Shown here: one piece after another, positions 24,204 to 28,414 of the stretch
Layout: every line of letters begins with the position of its first letter
Position numbering within the stretch: position 1 is the first letter of the stretch
From: JBFMFR01 sp040752025
GTDB taxonomy: Bacteria; Chloroflexota; Anaerolineae; Anaerolineales; UBA4823
Direction: 5' to 3'
Assembly (NCBI GenBank): GCA_040752025.1
Contig: JBFMFR010000072.1
Location: 1-28,414 of the forward strand
DNA length: 28,414 nucleotides
Position numbers and translations under genes: made by a program
Notes under the pieces: model-generated
What the model saw: the letters and a program-made list of their open reading frames with translations, nothing else
Database searches by the model: none
Told to the model about the DNA's origin: nothing

Positions 24204-25007
24204 TTACTCGGGTTTATCGAACAAACCCTTGCGCGAAGCGCGGATGTAGTTCAGGCAGTGATTGTCGCGGCCCAGGACCAGTTCCGTAGCCAGGATGGCG
24301 GCCTGGATTTCCCGATCGAGCGGGTCGAGGATGGCCGAATCCAGCCCGGCCTGGATGGCCAGGCTGAGGAAATAGCGGTTGACGAAGGAGCGCGCCGGGA
24401 GGCCGAAGGAGATATTGCTCAGGCCGATGGTCAGATGCGCCTCGGGATATTCCTGCCGCACCCGGCGCATGACCTCGAAAGCGATCATCCCGCTGTGGAT
24501 GTTGGTGGATAGCGTCATCGCCAGCGGGTCGAAATACAGGTTCGAGTCGGGCACGCCGTGAGCACGCGCTGCAGTGATGATCCTGGCGACAACCTCGAAG
24601 CGCTTCTCGGCTGTCTCTGGGATTTTCTTCTCGTCCATAGCCAGTGCGATCACCGGGCAGCCATGTTCTGCCACTATCGGCAAGATATTGGCCAGGCGCT
24701 CGGGTTCGCCGCTGATGGAATTGATCATGGGGGTGTGTTTGACCGCCTGGATGGCGATTTGTAACGCCCTGGGGTTGGCGCTGTCCAGTGAAAGCGGTGT
24801 GTCCACCACCGACTGGACATTCTCGATCAACCAGACCAGATCATCCGGCTCGCGGTCGGGGTGCGTCCCGGTGTTGACATCCAGCCAGGTCGAACCGGCG
24901 GCGGCCTGTTTCTGCGCCAGGTTCTTGATCAATTCTGCATCGCGCTCGGCAATCGCCTGGGCAACACGTTTACGGGTTCCGTTGATTTTTTCGCCAATTA
25001 TTTTCAT
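24204..25007 (-). CDS. pterin-binding (DHPS-like) methyltransferase, methylcorrinoid:tetrahydrofolate type
   Basis: A 267-aa TIM-barrel protein of the dihydropteroate-synthase-like group that includes AcsE, MtvA and MtrH. It starts MKIIGEKINGTRKRVAQAIA and carries STWLDVNTGTHPDREPDDL, PLSLDSANPRALQIAI, INSISGE, and LTIGLSNISFGLP, the normal pterin-pocket segments. It should move the methyl group from a methylated corrinoid protein to tetrahydrofolate. ATG 25007 is preferred because it gives the family's usual N-terminus and GAGAG lies 5 nt upstream; ATG 25025 would add six residues. The DUF1638 gene ends 42 bp upstream in the same transcript. Confidence 0.9.
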   Translation of the reverse strand: MKIIGEKINGTRKRVAQAIAERDAELIKNLAQKQAAAGSTWLDVNTGTHPDREPDDLVWLIENVQSVVDTPLSLDSANPRALQIAIQAVKHTPMINSISGEPERLANILPIVAEHGCPVIALAMDEKKIPETAEKRFEVVARIITAARAHGVPDSNLYFDPLAMTLSTNIHSGMIAFEVMRRVRQEYPEAHLTIGLSNISFGLPARSFVNRYFLSLAIQAGLDSAILDPLDREIQAAILATELVLGRDNHCLNYIRASRKGLFDKPE

Positions 25008-25049
25008 GTTCACTCTCTCTTTCATCGGGCATAAGAAACCCTAAAGTTC

Positions 25050-25760
25050 TTAGAGCGCTTTAGGGTTTACAAAATCCGTATATTTCACTGTCTCGCCGGG
25101 GGCCACCACCAGAAACTCACCATCCCAGGGGCCATTGACCATTTTCTGCACCAGAGCAGGCGAGCCTTCGATCTCTTCGAAGCGCAAGTCGAAAGCCGCC
25201 GCCGTTTTCTGAGCATACTCACGGAAGCGCTCGATTTCATACTGTCCGGTGTTGATGAAAGCCAGCCGCTTATAATTCTTCAGCAGTAGCTGCGTCATGC
25301 GCTTTGCCCTGGCCTCGCCATATTTTTCGACGATCTGCTTGTGCTCTTCGAAGGGTGTATCGCCTACCTCGATCCAGCCTTTGGTCAGGTAATAGGTGCC
25401 GGGTTCTTTTTTGGCCTGCTCTTTGTAGGCGGCGCAGGAACCCAAGAAAATGGCAATACAATCGTCCACGCGGGGGATGACCAGATGGGCGCTGCGCGCC
25501 TGCAAACCGATGACGGCCATCGAGCACAACCCATATCCGAGCAGGAGGACATCTGCTTCGGCGCTGGCCTCGTCGATTTTAGCCTGGAGGGCCTGGCGCA
25601 GCTTTTCGGGGTACAGGTGCAGGCCGAAATCGAGCACTTCGTGGGAAACATCGTCCGGCAGCCAGCTCAACATCTCCTCGATGACGGTGGCACAGGCGAT
25701 CACGCGGCGACGGGCGGTGTATAGGGGTTTCCAGCGATCGGATCCGGCAGGAATTGTCAA
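25050..25760 (-). CDS. DUF1638 protein
   Basis: A DUF1638 family protein, recognised from RRVIACATVIEEMLSWLP, LLLGYGLCSMAVIGL, IPRVDDCIAIFLGS, the YYLTKGWIE segment and the C-terminal FLVVAPGETV. DUF1638 genes repeatedly accompany corrinoid methyltransferase genes, but no reaction is established; the conserved Cys residues suggest a redox or metal role. The frame is open up to GTG 25820, but that codon overlaps the -10 box of a strong promoter, so translation must begin downstream. TTG 25760 is the best in-frame candidate (start MTIPAGSDRWK), although its ribosome site is weak; GTG before IACATV is another option. It is the first gene of the leftward operon. Confidence 0.8.
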   Translation of the reverse strand: MTIPAGSDRWKPLYTARRRVIACATVIEEMLSWLPDDVSHEVLDFGLHLYPEKLRQALQAKIDEASAEADVLLLGYGLCSMAVIGLQARSAHLVIPRVDDCIAIFLGSCAAYKEQAKKEPGTYYLTKGWIEVGDTPFEEHKQIVEKYGEARAKRMTQLLLKNYKRLAFINTGQYEIERFREYAQKTAAAFDLRFEEIEGSPALVQKMVNGPWDGEFLVVAPGETVKYTDFVNPKAL

Positions 25761-25799
25761 AACAGCATGTCCATCTTGGTGGTAGAATCGGGTCGATTG

Positions 25800-25840
25800 T
25801 GGTATAATCAGATTGTACACTTATATATATAAGTAGTCAA
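25800..25840. promoter_or_regulatory. divergent promoter with a 16-bp palindromic operator
   Basis: Leftward promoter: TTGACT (25840..25835), a 17-bp spacer, TACAAT (25817..25812). The spacer contains the perfect palindrome ACTTATATATATAAGT (25819-25834). Rightward, an extended -10 TGGTATAAT (25800-25808) would start transcription near the same palindrome, towards the GntR gene. A bound repressor would block the leftward -35/-10 pair and lie at the start of the rightward transcript. AT-rich dyads of this kind are usual for HutC-type GntR regulators, so autoregulation plus control of the methyl-transfer operon is likely. Confidence 0.75.
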
Positions 25841-25883
25841 GTAATTTCCGGCACTATTTTTCAAATTCCTGAACGGGATACCC

Positions 25884-26648
25884 ATGGCTCATCGTCCCCA
25901 AAACAAAGTGCTGCAAGAGACGGCTTCTATCGATAGGAATTCCTTCGAGCCGGCCTACTCCCAGCTCGCCAGCATCCTGCGGCAGAGCATGGCGGAGGGT
26001 TTGCTGCGCCCTGGCGACCAACTCCCCTCCGAAGCCCAGATGGTCGAACGCTACGGCGTCAGCCCGATGACGGTGCGGCGTGCGATCAATATCCTGGTCG
26101 ACCAGGGGGTTGTGAGTGCTGAACAGGGGCGCGGAACTTTCGTCAAGCCAGTGGCGATCAGCGCAGCCACCTTCCAACTTGGCCAGCTTGAAAACCTGTT
26201 CGGCGGCGCTACTGTGCAGGTATTGGAATCCAGCATCGTCGCCGCGGATGGGCGCGTGGCGCGCAAGCTGGAGATCCAGGCGGGGAAACGCACCATCTAC
26301 ATCCGCCGCCTGCTGTGGAACGAGAACGAACCGGCTTTTTACCACCGCGAGTACCTGGTTTACGATCCCACCCGGCCGATCGTGGAGGCCGAATTGGAAG
26401 TGACTGCCCTGCGGCAGTTGTTCAGCGGCCACAGCGAATCGCTGCTCAAGCGTGGGGTGATCAACATCGAAGCCACGCTGCTCAACGAGGAAGAAGCCTG
26501 CTTGCTGAAATCCTCCCGGCCGATGGCTGCGTTCTGCTTCGAGCATCTTTTCTACGATTTCGACGACTGTCCTGTCAGTTGGGGGTGGTTCATTGGCCGC
26601 GCTGACCGCATGCGCTTCACTACCCAGGTCGGGTTGCTTATGGAATGA
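25884..26648 (+). CDS. GntR-family (HutC/UTRA) transcriptional regulator
   Basis: A 254-aa regulator. The winged helix-turn-helix (about residues 22-90) reads PAYSQLASILRQSMAEGLLR, PGDQLPSEAQMVERYGVSPM, TVRRAINILVDQGVVSAEQG, RGTFV. The C-terminal UTRA effector domain (about 105-250) contains KRTIYIRRLLWNENEPAFYH, IVEAELEVTALRQLF and EATLLNEEEACLL. UTRA domains bind small molecules such as sugars, amino acids or their derivatives; the ligand here is unknown but is probably the methyl donor or a product. Its ribosome site is weak, consistent with low expression. It overlaps no gene at the 5' side, and the downstream corrinoid gene starts 14 bp after its stop. Confidence 0.92.
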   Translation: MAHRPQNKVLQETASIDRNSFEPAYSQLASILRQSMAEGLLRPGDQLPSEAQMVERYGVSPMTVRRAINILVDQGVVSAEQGRGTFVKPVAISAATFQLGQLENLFGGATVQVLESSIVAADGRVARKLEIQAGKRTIYIRRLLWNENEPAFYHREYLVYDPTRPIVEAELEVTALRQLFSGHSESLLKRGVINIEATLLNEEEACLLKSSRPMAAFCFEHLFYDFDDCPVSWGWFIGRADRMRFTTQVGLLME

Positions 26649-26662
26649 TGATGGAGACGCTC

Positions 26663-27328
26663 ATGGAAACACCCAATGCCCACACTCGTCTTTCCACGCT
26701 GGTGGCTGACCTTGAAGAAGATGCTGTGCTCGCGCTGGTGAAGGAACGGATTGCAGCAGGGGATGACCCGCTGCAAATCATCGAAGAATGCAACGTTGGA
26801 ATGCGTGAAGTCGGCCAAAAATACGAAAATGGCGAATATTTCGTCTCTGGCCTGATCATGTCCGGGGAAATCTTCCGGGAGGTGGTCGAACTGGTGCAGC
26901 CACTGCTCGAGAAACGCTCCGATGGCCAATCTTCGGGCGTGGTGCTGATTGGAACCGTGTCCGGGGACATTCACGACATTGGCAAGAACATCCTCGGAAT
27001 GCTGTTATCCTGCTACGGTTTTACTGTAATCGACCTGGGCGTGGATGTTCCCCCCGAAATTTTCGCCGCCAAGGCCATCGAAATCCAGCCTGAGATTGTC
27101 GGCCTGTCCGGCCTGATCACGGCGTCGTTCGAGAAAATGAGAGAGACGATTACGGTTCTGCACGAAAAATCCGCGGCTGACAAGGTGCCTTTCACTATCC
27201 TGATTGGGGGCGGGATGATCGATGAGCAAGTGTGCCAATATGTCGGCGCGGATTATTGGGAAAAAGACGCGATGGGCGGCGTGCGGCTGTGCCAGAGGCT
27301 GATCGCCGGGCGCGGCGGATCAGCCTGA
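26663..27328 (+). CDS. corrinoid (B12-binding) methyltransferase protein, copy 2
   Basis: A 221-aa methyl-carrier protein with an N-terminal helical cap and a B12 domain. The motif GDIHDIGKNI is canonical (H104, G107), followed by LSGLITASFEKMRETITVL and ILIGGGMIDE. It is clearly related to the copy at 23512-24132 but is encoded on the other strand behind the GntR gene. Start ATG 26663 is chosen because GGAG lies 6 nt upstream; in-frame ATGs at 26645, 26648 and 26651 would extend it slightly and overlap the GntR stop. Having two carriers at one locus suggests two methyl donors or a regulatory carrier; this is inference. Confidence 0.92.
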   Translation: METPNAHTRLSTLVADLEEDAVLALVKERIAAGDDPLQIIEECNVGMREVGQKYENGEYFVSGLIMSGEIFREVVELVQPLLEKRSDGQSSGVVLIGTVSGDIHDIGKNILGMLLSCYGFTVIDLGVDVPPEIFAAKAIEIQPEIVGLSGLITASFEKMRETITVLHEKSAADKVPFTILIGGGMIDEQVCQYVGADYWEKDAMGGVRLCQRLIAGRGGSA

Positions 27329-27356
27329 AGGCTTGATCCATACTCTCTAAGGGAAC

Positions 27357-28121
27357 TCACTCATTGCGCGTGCCCGGTGAGATGTATTGGACGCGCTTGA
27401 AGGGCTTGAGCTGGGGGTTGAGGTTGTCCTGGAGCATGTGGCCGGATTCGTGCATGAGGGTGTCGTGGTTGTAGTCGTCGAGTTTGACCATGCTGGCCAG
27501 GCAGGGGTAGTGGTGGTGCAGCAGGCCGGCCTTTTCTTCGGCTTCGTCAACGGACAGGCCGATCAATCTTTCGGCGACGTGACGGGCGCAGCCGCAGACG
27601 GCATCGACCTGGACCTCGGCGGCGATGATGGTGCGGGTTTGAGGATCAACGGTGATTTTCAGGTCAGGCTGCCCGAAGTGGCGGGCGAACTCTGAGATCA
27701 GGGGGCTATCGTAACTCTGGCGCTGGCGGCGGGTGATTTTATAGTCGCCTGGCGTGAGGGTGCAGAGCGGCTTGGGCGTGGCGCAGGCGACCTGGATCCT
27801 GGCAAGCCAATCGTGCAACTGGCGGGCCAGGCCGCGCGGCAGCCAGGCTTCGTTGTCCACGGCGACGATGACGGCCTTGGCGCCGGTCTTGAGGGCAATA
27901 TCCGGGAGCAGCTCGGCAACGCCTTTGTGCTCAGCAAAGGAGAGGATCAGGTCGGCAGGGGGAAGGCTTTCCGGTAAGTAATCTTCGGGGTAATCAATCA
28001 TGGGGGGCAGGATAGCAGGCGCCTGCCAGGTTTCAAGCCGCCAGGCCTGCGGGGCGTGCTTCTGGATGTTTTCGACGTGGCGGCGACCGTATTCGCCGGA
28101 TATGATGGCGAGAATGTTCAC
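27357..28121 (-). CDS. DUF166 family protein
   Basis: A 254-aa protein recognised as DUF166 from the N-terminal ILAIISGEYGRRHVENIQKH, the LILSFAEHKGVAELLPDIA block, and the C-terminal AVCGCARHVAERLIG and HHHYPCLASM. Cysteines C176, C178 and C207 with nearby histidines could form a metal or Fe-S site; function is unknown in the family, although it is common in methanogens and other anaerobes. TTAGGAGG lies about 11 nt upstream of the ATG. It is convergent with the second corrinoid gene (28-bp gap), so a shared transcript is ruled out, but phylogenetic association with methyl-transfer loci is plausible. Confidence 0.78.
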   Translation of the reverse strand: MNILAIISGEYGRRHVENIQKHAPQAWRLETWQAPAILPPMIDYPEDYLPESLPPADLILSFAEHKGVAELLPDIALKTGAKAVIVAVDNEAWLPRGLARQLHDWLARIQVACATPKPLCTLTPGDYKITRRQRQSYDSPLISEFARHFGQPDLKITVDPQTRTIIAAEVQVDAVCGCARHVAERLIGLSVDEAEEKAGLLHHHYPCLASMVKLDDYNHDTLMHESGHMLQDNLNPQLKPFKRVQYISPGTRNE

Positions 28122-28300
28122 ACAAACCTCCTAACGATAAGTGGGCTTACTTACTGAGGGTACCAGATTCTATTGATAATGACCAGGCGGTTGTTTCATC
28201 CGCAGATGGGCGCAGATTTTGTTCTGGTTAGCAAGAGCTTGAACAAGGCGAATATTCACCGCGAAGTCGCAAAGAGCGCGAAGAAATGCAAAAACTTTGT
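28122..28300. other. intergenic DNA with degenerate 'CGCAGAT' and 'CGCGAAG' repeat-like phrases
   Basis: No gene is seen. At about 28199-28220 the phrase ATCCGCAGAT-gg-GCGCAGATT, and at about 28258-28290 CACCGCGAAGTCGCAAAGAG followed by CGCGAAGAAATGC, are short periodic sequences of the kind that recur in intergenic DNA of many environmental genomes. They look like eroded dispersed repeats, not coding sequence. Confidence 0.35.
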
Positions 28301-28302
28301 TA

Positions 28303-28326
28303 GCGCGCCAAAGTAATGGGGCGCGC
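28303..28326 (+). promoter_or_regulatory. GC-rich stem-loop in the leader of the right-end gene
   Basis: GCGCGCC (28303-28309) pairs perfectly with GGCGCGC (28320-28326) around a 10-nt loop. It lacks a T-run and lies about 35 bp upstream of a short leader ORF, so a leader structural element is likelier than a terminator. Confidence 0.4.
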
Positions 28327-28360
28327 CCTTGATAAAAATTGGCTCACAGGAGTATCCTCG

Positions 28361-28405
28361 ATGTCTCTATACCGCCGAAAGGCGATCATCGGGAGACCCA
28401 TATGA
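28361..28405 (+). CDS. 14-aa leader peptide overlapping the next gene
   Basis: ATG 28361 follows AGGAG with 8-9 nt spacing and encodes MSLYRRKAIIGRPI. Its TGA overlaps the next start codon as ATGA. The RNA can fold: GTCTC (28363-28367) pairs with GAGAC (28393-28397), which contains part of the next gene's ribosome site, and CGCC-GAAA-GGCG (28373-28384) is an inner GNRA-tetraloop hairpin. Translating the leader would open this fold and free the downstream site. Confidence 0.45.
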   Translation: MSLYRRKAIIGRPI

Positions 28406-28414
28406 GCCAACTGG
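28402..28414 (+). CDS. start of an unidentified gene (runs off window)
   Basis: Only MSQL is visible. GGGAGA lies 5-6 nt before the ATG. The start is coupled to the 14-codon leader ORF. Too little sequence to identify. Confidence 0.4.

Noticed and set aside
28122..28400. Possible riboswitch before the right-end gene
   Set aside because: Searched by eye for cobalamin, SAM, TPP, glycine and c-di-GMP signature boxes; none fits.
1..28414. CRISPR array or prophage structural genes
   Set aside because: No regularly spaced direct repeats and no capsid, tail or terminase genes seen.

Overview
The window looks like a chromosomal segment of an anaerobic bacterium, most plausibly a Chloroflexota (Anaerolineae-like) lineage. 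That is inferred from the corrinoid/pterin methyl-transfer genes, a RACo-type activator, DUF1638 and DUF166 proteins, a GH3 glycosidase, and the high-GC, TTG/GTG-using coding style from about 8.6 kb onward. No 16S gene or clade-specific marker is present, so taxonomy is tentative.

Region 1 (1-5.8 kb) reads as an accessory patch. Its left edge is the N-terminus of an IS66-like transposase and its right edge is a broken serine-recombinase C-terminus, with a tRNA-Ser(CGA) just beyond. Inside are a leftward three-gene unit (membrane-anchored DJ-1/PfpI protein, membrane-anchored metallo-beta-lactamase-fold hydrolase, 55-aa two-helix membrane protein) and a divergent NarL-type two-component system. 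An inverted repeat lies in the shared intergenic region. An AraC-type regulator has been truncated against the recombinase remnant.

Region 2 (5.9-8.5 kb) holds the tRNA, a decayed SAM-methyltransferase fragment, a tyrosine phosphatase with a long leader hairpin, a cysteine-containing hypothetical protein and a VOC/PhnB-like protein.

Region 3 (8.6-15.3 kb) is a two-gene rightward unit: an SPFH/Band-7 membrane protein with a long coiled coil, then a 1,876-aa protein. I read the latter as a degenerate aminotransferase domain, an intact fold-type-I PLP aminotransferase, and a large C-terminal region with a phosphoenolpyruvate-carboxylase-like motif series. If active, such a fusion would join PEP to oxaloacetate and aspartate, but several canonical PEPC residues are changed.

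Region 4 (15.3-18.9 kb), read leftward, has a solute-binding-like protein with no signal peptide and a GH3 glycosidase. A pair of near-identical 33-bp hairpins separates this unit from region 3.

Region 5 (18.97-28.4 kb) is a corrinoid methyl-transfer locus. A strong leftward promoter whose 17-bp spacer is filled by a 16-bp perfect palindrome drives DUF1638, a pterin-binding methyltransferase, a corrinoid protein and a UroD-like methyltransferase; beyond two hairpins come an MFS transporter and a RACo-type reductive activator. A divergent GntR/UTRA regulator is followed by a second corrinoid protein. In the inferred cycle the UroD-like enzyme moves a methyl group from an unknown substrate to a corrinoid protein, the pterin enzyme moves it to tetrahydrofolate, RACo repairs Co(II), and the GntR protein senses the substrate. 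DUF166 follows. The right end has an RNA leader with a 14-aa ORF overlapping the start of the next gene, which is cut off by the window edge.
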